This document shows positions 34,633-43,817 of a stretch of DNA of 64,000 nt, in pieces (the first letter of the stretch is position 1; each line of letters begins with the position of its first letter). The position numbers and the translations under genes are program-made. The DNA is from VAXT01 sp963774625 (GTDB taxonomy: Bacteria; Actinomycetota; Thermoleophilia; Gaiellales; Gaiellaceae). The notes beneath the pieces are model-generated. The model was not told the DNA's origin and searched no databases. It saw only the letters and a list, made by a program, of their open reading frames with translations. Location: positions 1,240,001-1,304,000 of the forward strand of contig CAVZFQ010000013.1 of the NCBI GenBank assembly GCA_963774625.1, in the 5' to 3' direction.

Positions 34633-35994
34633 GCCCCTCTACACCGCCGACGAGATGCGCGCTGCGGAGGAGCGCTACTCGGGCTCCGAGGAAGAGCTGA
34701 TGGAGCGGGCCGGCCGTGCCGTCGCCGAGGAGGCGATGCGGCGCTGGCCGGACGCGAAGCGCTTCGTGGCCGTCTGCGGGGGCGGGAAGAACGGGGGAGA
34801 CGGCCGGATCGCTGCCGAGATCCTGCGTGCTGCCGGGAGGCACGCCGAGGTTGCCGACGAGCCGCGGGGCGCCGAGGTCGTTCCTCGACGCGCTGTTCGG
34901 AACCGGGCTTCCACGGCGAGCCGAGGCCGGAGGCCGGGCGTTTGATCGAGGCGATCAACGATTCCGGGGCTGGGGTGGTCGCGGTCGATATCGCCTCCGG
35001 CGTCAACGCGTCGACCGGTGAGGTGTCGGGCGTGGCCGTTCGCGCCGACCTCAGCGTCACCTTCCATGGGCGCAAGGTGGGCCACGAGGTGTCGCCGGGG
35101 CGGTTCCACGCAGGCGAGGTCGTCGTGGCGGACATCGGGCTTGACCCCGTCGAGACGAGGAACTCGCGGGCTACCACGGAGATTCTGGGCGCCGTCCCGC
35201 GCCGCTCGCCCGAGGACAACAAGTACAGCTCGGGCCACGTCGTTGTCGTCGGCGGCTCGCCTGGCATGACCGGCGCGCCGTGCCTGAGCGCGCTCGCCGC
35301 ACTGCGTGCCGACGCCGGCTACGTGGCTCTGGCGGGCCCGAAGTCGGCGATCCCGGTCTTCGAGCACTGGGTCCTCGAAGCGGTCAAGCGGCCGCTACCG
35401 GAGGACGACGAGGGGCTGGTGACGGCGGACGCGGTGGCTGAGGTGCTCGACCTCCTGGGCAAAGGCGGAGCGCTCGCGATCGGGCCAGGGCTGGGCCGCA
35501 GCGAGGGCACGAAGGAGCTCGTGCGGCGAGTCCTGGCGGAGGCAGAGCTGCCCGCCGTGGTCGACGGCGACGCTCTCCACGAGCTCGAGCCCGCCGACTG
35601 GCCGGCTCCGCGTGTGCTGACCCCGCACTCCGGCGAGCTCGCTCGTCTGCTCGACGTCGAGTCGGATTGGGTCGATGCGCATCGCCTCGCGGCGCTCGAG
35701 CGTGCGGTCGATCGCTTCGGCTGCATCGTCCTGCTGAAGGGCGCCGGCACCCTGGTGGGTGAGCCCGGCGCGGGGGCGATCGTCTGCGGGGGAGACCCAG
35801 CGCTGGCGACGGCCGGCACCGGCGACGTCCTCACCGGCATCGTCGCAGCGTTCCTGGCCAAGGGAGTCGAGCCGCGACTGGCCGCCGCCGCGGCTGCCGT
35901 GGCCCACACGGAGGCCGCGCGCGAGGCACCCCAGAAGAACGGGCTGATCGCGAGCGATCTGATCGACACCCTTCCAAGGGTGCTCGCCGCCTAG
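34625..35994 (+). CDS. nnrD: Bifunctional NAD(P)H-hydrate repair enzyme (epimerase/dehydratase), two frameshifts
   Basis: About 455 aa after joining; repairs hydrated NAD(P)H. The N-terminal epimerase domain (YTADEMRAAEERY, CGGGKNGGDGRIAAEIL) is followed in the +1 frame by LDALFGTG from about 34880. A further +1 frame from about 34905 (GGG run) gives RLIEAINDSGAGVVAVDIASGVN. The dehydratase domain reads VVVGGSPGMTGAP, ATAGTGDVLTGIVAAFLA. Two insertions 25 bases apart in a conserved gene strongly suggest low local sequence quality. The C-terminal domain alone is intact. Overlaps acpS. Confidence 0.88.
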
Positions 35995-36022
35995 GTGGAA
36001 CTGGCGCGAAACTTCCGTCCAC

Positions 36023-37042
36023 ATGCACCGATCTGAGATCACCATCGACCTCGGCGCCGTTCGGCGCAACGTCCGCACGCTACGCAAGGCGCTCGGGCCC
36101 GCCGAGCTGTGGGCGGTCGTCAAGGCAGACGCCTACGGGCACGGCGCCGTCGACGTCGCAGGCGTGGCACTGGGAGAGGGTGCGCTCGCGCTCTGCGTTG
36201 CGACGGTCGCGGAAGCCTTGCCGTTGCGCCGCGAGTTTCCAGGAGTGCGCATCCTCGTCATGGGCCCCGCCTCTGGCCGCGAGATCGCCCAGGCGCGCGA
36301 CGCCGACCTCGACCTGGCCGTCTCGGATGACGCGATTCCGGAGGGCGTACGTGTCCATCTGAAGCTCGAGACGGGCATGGGCCGGTGGGGCCTGTCGGAG
36401 CTGCCTGCGCCGACCGTCGAGGTCGTCGGGCTGATGACCCACCTGGCCACTGCCGACAGCGACCCCGACTTCGCGCGGGCCCAGCTCAAGCGCTTCGAGG
36501 AGGCGACCGCCGGTTTCCCGAATCTGATCCGGCACGCGGCCAACAGCGCGGCCGCTCTTCGGCTTCCCGAGTCGCGCCTGGACGCGGCGCGCTGCGGGAT
36601 CGCGCTGTACGGACTCTCACCGTTCGGCGAGATTCCCGCAGCGGACGGGCTGGAGCCCGCGCTGCGGTGGGACAGCCATCTCGCGCAGGTGCGCCGGCTG
36701 GCTCCGGGCGAGAGCACGGGGTACGGGCGGCGGTTCGTCGCCGAGAGCGAAACCTGGATCGGGATCGTCCCCGTCGGTTACGCGGACGGCTTCCGACGGG
36801 ACATGACGGGCACGCAGGTGCGCGTGGGCGGCGAGCCGAGGCACGTCGTCGGGACAGTCTCGATGGACGCTCATGCCGTCGAGCTCGATCGCGAGCTCCC
36901 GCTCGGCACGCCAGTCACCCTGATCGGTCACGGCGTGCTGGCGGAGGATCACGCGCGGGTGGCGGACACGATCAACTACGAGATCGTCTGCGGGATCGAG
37001 TCGAGCCCGCTGCGGGCCCGGAGGACGGTGCTCGATGCGTGA
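36023..37042 (+). CDS. alr: Alanine racemase
   Basis: A 339-aa PLP enzyme supplying D-Ala for peptidoglycan. The PLP Lys is in VVKADAYGHGA (about residue 34), with HLKLETGMGRWGL, RCGIALYGLSP, PVGYADGF and the catalytic Tyr probably in the SMDAHAVELD/TINYEIVCGI region. SMDAH replaces the more common CMDQ. It is a short version of the family. The 3' end overlaps the next gene by 8 bases. D-Ala supply fits with murI, the D,D-carboxypeptidase and glmS nearby. Confidence 0.93.
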   Translation: MHRSEITIDLGAVRRNVRTLRKALGPAELWAVVKADAYGHGAVDVAGVALGEGALALCVATVAEALPLRREFPGVRILVMGPASGREIAQARDADLDLAVSDDAIPEGVRVHLKLETGMGRWGLSELPAPTVEVVGLMTHLATADSDPDFARAQLKRFEEATAGFPNLIRHAANSAAALRLPESRLDAARCGIALYGLSPFGEIPAADGLEPALRWDSHLAQVRRLAPGESTGYGRRFVAESETWIGIVPVGYADGFRRDMTGTQVRVGGEPRHVVGTVSMDAHAVELDRELPLGTPVTLIGHGVLAEDHARVADTINYEIVCGIESSPLRARRTVLDA

Positions 37043-38063
37043 CCTCGCCCGGGAGGTGCTCGACGGCGAGGAGGCGTGGGTCGTCGGCGGCGCGATTCGC
37101 GACGAGCTTCTCGGGCGTGAGGTCGTCGATCTCGACATCGCCTGCCGCGAGCCGAAGCAGGCGGCGCGTGCGTACGCGCAACGCGCGGGCGGCGCTCCGT
37201 TCCCGCTCTCCGAGCGTCACGGCGCCTGGCGCGTCGCGCTCGACGACGGGCGCACGGTCGACTTCACTCCGCTCCGGAACGGCATCGAGGACGACCTGGC
37301 CACACGTGACTTCACGATCAACGCGATCGCCGTTCCGCTTGCGGGCGGCGAGCCGGCCGATCCGTTCGACGGTCGCGCGGATCTCGACCGGCGAGTGCTG
37401 CGCGTCGTTTCGCCAAGCGTGTTCGACGACGACCCGCTGCGGCTGCTACGCGCGGTTCGCCTCGAGGACGAGCTCGGGCTGCGGCTTGACGACGAGACGG
37501 CGCTGCTCGTCCAGGAACGCGCTGCGCTCGTCGATCGGCCCGCAGGCGAGCGGATCGTTGCGGAGCTGGTGCGGCTCTCGCTGGACGGGTTTCGCCGCGC
37601 CGAGGAGCTCGGACTGCTGGAGCCGCTCGGAGGATCCGTCGAGGGCCTGGACCGCGAGCGGGCGCGTGAGTCGACTGATTTTCGGCTGGTGGCGGCCTTC
37701 GGCCGGCGGCTCGCCGAGCTCCCGGTGCCGAACGAGCTCCGGCGCTACGCGACCGCGCTCCTCGACGCCGAGCGTCCTGAGGATGGCTCGCCGCGCGCGA
37801 TTCATCGCTTCCGCCGGGCCACGGAGCCCTGGTCGCTCGACGCGCTCGCCTATCTCGGCGCCGAGGACCTGGCCGGCGCGGTCCGTGCCGCACGCGCGGC
37901 AGACCCCGGCGAGCCGCTGTTGCGCGGAGACGAGCTGGGCGTTCCCGAGGGCCCGGAGGTCGGCCGGTTGCTCGACCTGATCGCCGAGGAGCGGGCCGTC
38001 GGGACGATCTCGACGCGCGAGCAGGCGCTCGAGCTGGTCGAGCGGGAGCTCGGCTCTCGATGA
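37035..38063 (+). CDS. CCA-adding enzyme / poly(A) polymerase family nucleotidyltransferase
   Basis: A 342-aa class II nucleotidyltransferase. The NTP motif GGAIRDELLGREVVDLDIAC contains the GGxxRD and DxD metal-binding residues. RDFTINAIAVPL, DPFDGRADL and DDDPLRLLRAVRLEDELG are the B-D motifs. The C-terminal helical body is shorter than in full CCA-adding enzymes and lacks an HD domain, so it may be a CCA enzyme of reduced size or another tRNA-type NTase. Overlaps alr by 8 bases. Confidence 0.82.
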   Translation: MRDLAREVLDGEEAWVVGGAIRDELLGREVVDLDIACREPKQAARAYAQRAGGAPFPLSERHGAWRVALDDGRTVDFTPLRNGIEDDLATRDFTINAIAVPLAGGEPADPFDGRADLDRRVLRVVSPSVFDDDPLRLLRAVRLEDELGLRLDDETALLVQERAALVDRPAGERIVAELVRLSLDGFRRAEELGLLEPLGGSVEGLDRERARESTDFRLVAAFGRRLAELPVPNELRRYATALLDAERPEDGSPRAIHRFRRATEPWSLDALAYLGAEDLAGAVRAARAADPGEPLLRGDELGVPEGPEVGRLLDLIAEERAVGTISTREQALELVERELGSR

Positions 38064-38159
38064 GCACATCCGTCACGGTCCTGGCGCCCACGCGTGCGCT
38101 TTTGCGCGCTACGGTTGCGGTGGGGAGGAGGTTGGCGGTACCTGTGTCAAAGGGGCGAA

Positions 38160-38867
38160 ATGGCTGACTCCGAGACTCTGCGCGACCGATTTGCCACCAC
38201 GGCCGGCCGGGTGGCCGAGCTCGAGGAGGCTCGCCGTGCCGACCTCACAGAGCGCGTGAGCCGCTTCGTGGAGGCCGGCGGCGAGGAGCGCGCGCTGGAC
38301 GCCGGCACCGGGACGGGTGCGCTCGCGTTCGCGCTCGCGCCGATCGTCGCCGAGGTGGTCGGCGTCGACCTCGTCCCCGAGCTGCTCGACGAGGCCCGTA
38401 AGCGAGCCGGTGAATTTCCGAACGTCTCGTTCGTCGAGGGCGACGTCACCAAGCTGCCGGCCAACCTCAGTGAGTTCGACCTCTCCGGGAGCATGCGCAC
38501 GCTGCACCATGTCAGTCGGCCGGAGCTGGCCGTCTCCGAGCTGGCACGCGTCACGCGTCGCGGCGGCCGGATTCTCGTCGTCGACCAACTGGCGCCGATC
38601 GACCCGCTGGACGCACTCGACCTGAACCGTTTCGAGCGCGCCCGTGATCCGACCCATCAGCGCACCCTCTCGGATGCGGACTTCCGCCACCTGTTCGAGG
38701 CGAACGACCTCCGCCTCGTCCGCTCGGCGTTTCACGAGGAGAAGCGAGACATGGCGCGCTATCTCGACCTTGCGGGCTGCGAGGGGGACGCGCGCAGCCG
38801 GGCACTCGACGCGGCGCCTGGCGACTCCTACACGGTCACCATCGGCTGGTATCTGCTCGCGCGCTAA
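38160..38867 (+). CDS. SAM-dependent class I methyltransferase
   Basis: A 235-aa methyltransferase. Motif I is ALDAGTGTGALAFAL (near residue 45), VVGVDLVPELLDEAR is the acidic end of strand 2, and LRTLHH-type segment (here MRTLHHVSRPELAVSE) resembles UbiE/Coq5 small-molecule methylases. Ribosome site AAAGGGGCG. Substrate unknown. The 3' end meets the opposite-strand SDR gene with a 4-base overlap. Confidence 0.85.
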   Translation: MADSETLRDRFATTAGRVAELEEARRADLTERVSRFVEAGGEERALDAGTGTGALAFALAPIVAEVVGVDLVPELLDEARKRAGEFPNVSFVEGDVTKLPANLSEFDLSGSMRTLHHVSRPELAVSELARVTRRGGRILVVDQLAPIDPLDALDLNRFERARDPTHQRTLSDADFRHLFEANDLRLVRSAFHEEKRDMARYLDLAGCEGDARSRALDAAPGDSYTVTIGWYLLAR

Positions 38868-39619
38868 TAGGACGCGTTGCGGCGAGCCCGCAGCCGCGTC
38901 AGGGCTCCCGGCGCCGCGGTCTGAACCCAGGCCGCCGGCCGGTACCAGGCCGGGACGAAGATCTCGGTCCTGCCGCGGCCGAGCGCGCGCAGGATCCGAT
39001 CCGCGACGTACTCGGGCCCGACGACGAGCGATCCGAAGCGGCCGCGGAGGAGGCGGTCCTGCGGAAACCCCTCCGTGTGGACGAAACCCGGGTTGACCGT
39101 CAGCACCCGGACCCCTCGGGGTCTCAGCTCGGCAGCCAGCGAGCGGGAGAGCGCGAGTTGCGCGTGCTTCGACGCCGAGTACGGGCCGAGCGCCACCGTT
39201 CCGGCGACTGAGACGACGTTGACGACCTTCGCGTTCCTGGCCGCTTCGAGTGCGGGCAGGAAGGCCCGCACGCACCAGAGCGAGCCGAGGTAGTTGACAC
39301 GGATCAGCTGCTCGGCTTTCTCCGGATCGACGTCGAGGAAGTTGGAGCGGCCGGGAATCCCCGCGTTGTTGACGAGTAGCGCCACCGCGGGATGACGTTC
39401 TTGCACCGAGGCCGCGACCCGGTCGACCGTCTCCCGGTCGGCGACGTCGCATACCTCGTGCTCGCCTCCGATCTCGTCCGCGAGACGGCGCAGCCGGTCC
39501 TCCCTGCGGCCCAGCAGGACGCACGTCCAGTCTTGTCCGGCGAGCCGCCGTGCGAGAGCGGCTCCGATCCCGGTTGCGCCGCCCGTGACGACGGCGACGC
39601 GCGGCTCTCCTACTTGCAA
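38864..39619 (-). CDS. Short-chain dehydrogenase/reductase
   Basis: A 251-aa NAD(P)-dependent oxidoreductase. The cofactor motif is VVTGGATGIGAAL, NNAGIPG marks strand 4, the catalytic Ser lies in VSVAGTVALG, and YSASKHAQL is the YxxxK motif. A C-terminal basic/hydrophobic stretch could associate with membrane. The most consistent start is TTG 39619, which overlaps the subtilase stop, implying re-initiation after that gene. Substrate not predictable. Confidence 0.85.
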   Translation of the reverse strand: MQVGEPRVAVVTGGATGIGAALARRLAGQDWTCVLLGRREDRLRRLADEIGGEHEVCDVADRETVDRVAASVQERHPAVALLVNNAGIPGRSNFLDVDPEKAEQLIRVNYLGSLWCVRAFLPALEAARNAKVVNVVSVAGTVALGPYSASKHAQLALSRSLAAELRPRGVRVLTVNPGFVHTEGFPQDRLLRGRFGSLVVGPEYVADRILRALGRGRTEIFVPAWYRPAAWVQTAAPGALTRLRARRNASY

Positions 39620-42600
39620 ACGCGCACGCGACGGCTCGCGGCGACGCGACGGCCGCCGCGCGTGGTCACGACCGCACGGAGCACATGGCGCCCGCGCCTC
39701 GCCCTTCGCGCCGCCCACGTCGCGGAATAGAGCCCCGCCGAGCCGCTCCGATCTGCGCCGATCCGGCGGCGGCCGTCGAAGAAGCGCACTGAGGAGATCC
39801 GCCTCGTCGATCCCGCGACGACCAGCAACGGGACACGGCCGCGCACGCACGAGCCGCGTTCGGGCAGCAGCCAGTTGATCGTCGTTCCGCGAACGACGCG
39901 GAGACCCACGAACCGGAAACGGGTGTTCGGCAGGACGTTCCGACCGAAGGTGCTCACGTTCTTCGACTCCTGGTAGTCGGACGCCACGACGAGCAGCGCC
40001 GTCCGGCCGCGAGCGAGCGCCGGCGCGGCGCGGGGAAGCACGAACACCGCCAGGCCTGACGAGACGTCGTACGCAGAGGCCGCGACGATTCCGCCGCGAT
40101 AGGACAGAAGGAGCGACAGCGGGTTGACGCCCGCACCTCGGTCGCGGGCTCGAACCACGATCGTCGGGCGGCCCGCCACTACGCGAGTCGTCACGAGGCT
40201 GGTGCTCGGCGGCCGCAGGTCGTTCACCCAGTAGCGCAAGACGTAACGGCCGCGCAGCGCCCGTCCCGTGTACTCGTCGCGCGACGAGTCGACGGCGACC
40301 CAGAAGCGCTTGAGACTGGGAAACACGGCCGCAGCGGCACCGACTGGGAGGCGGTAGTCGGGCGTCAGGGCATTCACGTTCACGGGCGTGGCGGCCTGGC
40401 CTTGGACGTCGTTCTCATCCGGTGAGCCGAGCAGCCAGGGGTTGATGAACGACCCGCGGGTCGCCGCGATGACGGAGACGCCGAGGTTCACGACCGGCCG
40501 AGCGACGTGCGGGACTAGATACAGCTTCTCGGCACCCTCTTCGAACACGGGAGCACCGGTCGCGTAGTCGGGCGGATGACCGAACGGCGCCGACGGCCAG
40601 CGGTAGACATTGGCCCGGTTGGGGCCGTTGATCGTGTTCCCGCCGAGCTGCCGACGGAGCCTGCCCGCGCGCGGCTGGTACGACTCGAGCCCCGGGCGCG
40701 TGACGAAGAAGGCGTAGGGCACTCGGCGAGTCGTCGTGCCTCGCCGCAATGCGATGAATCCGTAGTTGTCTCCGGCGGCGGCCTGCGCGGTCGCCGTCGC
40801 GGAGATCCCCACGTCCGTGGTCCCGCCGGGTCCCACCACGACGCTCCCCGGGACGGACAGGCCGGCTCCGGCGCTGGCGGACTGTGGACGCACCTCGACC
40901 GTCCAGGTCCCGGTGCCGCCGCCGGCATCGGACACGCTCAGCAGGAGCGTGCGCTTCTTGGCCCCGCCGTTGACGTTGAGATCTCCAAACGACAGCGAAG
41001 CCGGCTCGGTGAAGATCTTCGGGTCGTCCGCCGACTGGACGTTGACGAGGCCGCCTCCGGCCAGGAGTACCGAGGCCTCGGCCGTACGCAGCGTGTTGCC
41101 CCACGCCGGGCCGGCAGAAGACACAAGTGCCGACTTGATCTGAGGAGCCGACCAGCCCGGATGCCGCTGCACCAGGAGCGCGGCCGCGCCGGCCACGTGT
41201 GGAGTGGCCATGCTCGTCCCGTCGAAGGGCGCGAACGGAGAGCCGGCGAACTCGGGCAGCGTCGAGGAGAGGATCTCGCCGCCCGGCGCCGCGACGTCCG
41301 GCTTCAGCCGGTGCCCGAACGCCGTCGGCCCGGCCGACGAGAAGCTCGTCACGACGCCGGACCGCCCGTTCTTAGCCTCGAGTGGGTTGAAGTTGAAGCG
41401 CACGCTCGCGCGCCCGCCGACCGCCGCGAGAAAGTCGCGGAGATACGCGCCGTCCAGGTCGGACACAACTCCGCTGGGCACACCGAGATCGAGCGGCAGG
41501 CGATTCGCCTCGCTCGCCCGGTTGTCGACCAGCACGATCCCGGCCGCACCTCCGAAGACCACGGCGCGAAATGCCTTCGTGATCAACGGGCAGCGGCCGC
41601 GGAAGACCAGTGCGATCGTGTTGCGCAACGAGTTGCGGGGGAGCGTCGAATCGAGTGCTTCGGGGCTCCGGACGCCGCAGAGCTGCCGGTCGACGGGCCG
41701 CCCGTCGGATCCCGTGATCGAGCCCACGTCGACCAGGGTCTGATCGGCGCGCGCCCAGTTCCCGAACGCGGGATAGGAGACCGACACGCGGAACGGGAGC
41801 TGCTTCAGGTTCGCCGGCGCGCGCGCATCGGTGACGGACACGACCGGCCCGAACACGTGTGTGTTGGAGACGGCCCCGACGGTGATCGCCTCCGGCGCGC
41901 TTCCCGGCGAGCCGACCGTGCCGAAGCCGAAGTCGTCCCGCGAGTTTCCGGCCGCGATGACCGGGACGACGCCTGCGGCCGCGGCGTTGCGCGTAGCCTC
42001 GACGAGCGCGTCGTTCGGGGGGTCGGTCTCGGCGCTTCCGCCGGAGAGGTTGATCACGTCCATGCCGTCACGCACCGCAGCTTCGAACGCCGCAACGAGC
42101 TCGGGCGTGTTGCCGACGTGCCCGACGCCGGTCGGAACCGTGAAGACCCGGTAGTTGCCGATGTAGGCGCGCGGGGCGACACCCGAGAGGTTCGCCGTCG
42201 GCGCATGCGAGCGCCCTCCCGGCGAGTTGGTGCCCGACTTGCCGGCGGCGATGCCCGCCACGTGGGTGCCGTGGAACGACGCGTCGCGGTCGACCGGAAG
42301 TCGTCCCTTGCGTCCCGCGCCCGGTCCCGGGAAGGCGCGCGCCACGATTACCCGGGGAGTCGTCCAGCGCCGCCCACCCTTCGGGTAACCCGCGGGGTAC
42401 GCGTAACCGGTCGAGTCGAAGAAGGGATGGCTCTGATCGACGCCGTCGTCGATGACGGCGATCTTCACGCCTTCTCCGCGCGCACCGGTGGCCGCGGAGA
42501 AGGCAGGAGCGCCGATGAGTGAAGGGCTCTCGTTGAGCGCCAGCCGGAACCGCACGCTCGGGTAGAGCCGGTCGACGAACGAGAGGCGGGCGAGGTCGAC

Positions 42601-43008
42601 CAGTCGCCGAACGGGCAGTTCGACGGCCATGCCGTTCAGCACGACCTGGTAGCGACGTGAGACGCGTGCGGAGGGAATGGCCCTCTTCAGCTCCACGACG
42701 GCCGCGGCCTGGGCGCGCTCGAGGCGCGCGAGGTAGCTGCGAGACGACGAGTTGGCGACGTCGAGCCGGTTCCGGCCAGAACGCGCGAGCGGCCGACCCT
42801 GAGCACTGGCCAGCGGCGCGAGCGGAAGGCCCACGATCACGCGCACCCGGCCGTCGGCCTGGCCCGCGGGAATGCGCAGCGTGCCATGGCGGAAGAGCGG
42901 GGCCGAGCGGTCTCCGAAGTCGCGTTTGATCGGCTGGAGGCCTGCGGATGCGGATGCGCCAAACGCGAGCGCCGCGACCGCGGCGGCGAAGAGGGCGGTG
43001 CGGCGCAA
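39610..43008 (-). CDS. Large secreted subtilisin-like serine protease (S8) with PA and C-terminal domains
   Basis: A 1132-aa exported protease. Signal peptide LRRTALFAAAVAALAFGASASA from TTG 43008, then an I9-like prodomain. The catalytic triad is Asp187 (AVIDDGVDQSH), His246 (FHGTHVAGIAAG) and the Ser in GTSMATPHVAGAAALL. A PA insertion (LVFRGRCPLITKAF...) sits between His and Ser. The C-terminal 450 residues are beta-rich domains with several Gly/Thr stretches, probably immunoglobulin-like. Likely extracellular nutrient-acquiring protease. It starts 29 bases from the divergent fabI gene. Confidence 0.93.
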   Translation of the reverse strand: MRRTALFAAAVAALAFGASASAGLQPIKRDFGDRSAPLFRHGTLRIPAGQADGRVRVIVGLPLAPLASAQGRPLARSGRNRLDVANSSSRSYLARLERAQAAAVVELKRAIPSARVSRRYQVVLNGMAVELPVRRLVDLARLSFVDRLYPSVRFRLALNESPSLIGAPAFSAATGARGEGVKIAVIDDGVDQSHPFFDSTGYAYPAGYPKGGRRWTTPRVIVARAFPGPGAGRKGRLPVDRDASFHGTHVAGIAAGKSGTNSPGGRSHAPTANLSGVAPRAYIGNYRVFTVPTGVGHVGNTPELVAAFEAAVRDGMDVINLSGGSAETDPPNDALVEATRNAAAAGVVPVIAAGNSRDDFGFGTVGSPGSAPEAITVGAVSNTHVFGPVVSVTDARAPANLKQLPFRVSVSYPAFGNWARADQTLVDVGSITGSDGRPVDRQLCGVRSPEALDSTLPRNSLRNTIALVFRGRCPLITKAFRAVVFGGAAGIVLVDNRASEANRLPLDLGVPSGVVSDLDGAYLRDFLAAVGGRASVRFNFNPLEAKNGRSGVVTSFSSAGPTAFGHRLKPDVAAPGGEILSSTLPEFAGSPFAPFDGTSMATPHVAGAAALLVQRHPGWSAPQIKSALVSSAGPAWGNTLRTAEASVLLAGGGLVNVQSADDPKIFTEPASLSFGDLNVNGGAKKRTLLLSVSDAGGGTGTWTVEVRPQSASAGAGLSVPGSVVVGPGGTTDVGISATATAQAAAGDNYGFIALRRGTTTRRVPYAFFVTRPGLESYQPRAGRLRRQLGGNTINGPNRANVYRWPSAPFGHPPDYATGAPVFEEGAEKLYLVPHVARPVVNLGVSVIAATRGSFINPWLLGSPDENDVQGQAATPVNVNALTPDYRLPVGAAAAVFPSLKRFWVAVDSSRDEYTGRALRGRYVLRYWVNDLRPPSTSLVTTRVVAGRPTIVVRARDRGAGVNPLSLLLSYRGGIVAASAYDVSSGLAVFVLPRAAPALARGRTALLVVASDYQESKNVSTFGRNVLPNTRFRFVGLRVVRGTTINWLLPERGSCVRGRVPLLVVAGSTRRISSVRFFDGRRRIGADRSGSAGLYSATWAARRARRGRHVLRAVVTTRGGRRVAASRRVRVCK

Positions 43009-43037
43009 GTCCTCAGAGTAGCTCTTAGACTCGGCGG

Positions 43038-43817
43038 GTGGCCGACAGGTTCCAGGGGAAGCAGGGACTCGTTCTCGGCGTCGCCAACAAGCGGTCGATC
43101 GCATGGGCGATCGCCAAGCGTCTCTCCGACGAGGGTGCGCAGCTCGCATTCACCTTTCAGGGCGAGCGGATCGAGAAGTCCGTGCGCGACCTGGCGGATT
43201 CGATCCAGAGCCCGCTCGTAACCGAGTGCGACGTGCGCTCGGACGACGACATCGCGCGCGTGTTCTCGGAGGTGGGGGAGGCATTCGGCGGCGGCCTCGA
43301 CCTGCTCGTGCACTCGGTTGCCTTCGCGGCCGCCGAGGATCTCGAGGGGCGGTTCACCGACACGCCTCGGGACCGTTTCTGGATGGCCGTCGACGTCTCG
43401 GCCTACTCGTTGGTCGCCACCGCGCGCGCAGCAGAGCCGCTGATGGAGGCGCGTGAAGGTGGCTCGGTGCTGACGATGACGTACCTGGGCGGCGAGCGGG
43501 CCGTGCCGCACTACAACGTGATGGGCGTCGCGAAATCGACGCTGGACGCGTCCGTCCGCTACCTGGCCTGGGACCTGGGCCAGAAGAACATCCGGGTCAA
43601 CGCCGTCTCAGCCGGGCCCGTGCGCACGCTGGCCGCGCGCTCGATCGCGGGCTTTCCGACGATGGAGGCGATCGTCGAGGAGCGCTCGCCGCTGCATCGC
43701 CACGTCGACGCCGACGATGTCGCCGCCGGCGCCGCCTACCTGCTCTCCGACGAGGCCGACAACGTGACCGGGACGACGCTCTACGTCGACTCCGGCTACC
43801 ACGCTATGGGGATGTGA
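43038..43817 (+). CDS. fabI: Enoyl-[acyl-carrier-protein] reductase (NADH)
   Basis: A 259-aa FASII enzyme reducing trans-2-enoyl-ACP. The cofactor motif is GVANKRSIAWAIAKRL. The Tyr/Lys catalytic pair is in YNVMGVAKSTLDASVRYLA (YxxxxxxK spacing typical of FabI), and LTMTYLGGERAVPHY is diagnostic. GTG start. Full length. It is the target family of triclosan-like inhibitors. Divergent from the subtilase; the 3' end overlaps the opposite-strand membrane protein by 14 bases. Confidence 0.95.
   Translation: MADRFQGKQGLVLGVANKRSIAWAIAKRLSDEGAQLAFTFQGERIEKSVRDLADSIQSPLVTECDVRSDDDIARVFSEVGEAFGGGLDLLVHSVAFAAAEDLEGRFTDTPRDRFWMAVDVSAYSLVATARAAEPLMEAREGGSVLTMTYLGGERAVPHYNVMGVAKSTLDASVRYLAWDLGQKNIRVNAVSAGPVRTLAARSIAGFPTMEAIVEERSPLHRHVDADDVAAGAAYLLSDEADNVTGTTLYVDSGYHAMGM

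Noticed and set aside
40576..42522. Long plus-strand open frame opposite the subtilase gene
   Set aside because: GC-rich antisense shadow with Arg/Gly/Asp-biased composition. The minus strand has a full S8 triad.
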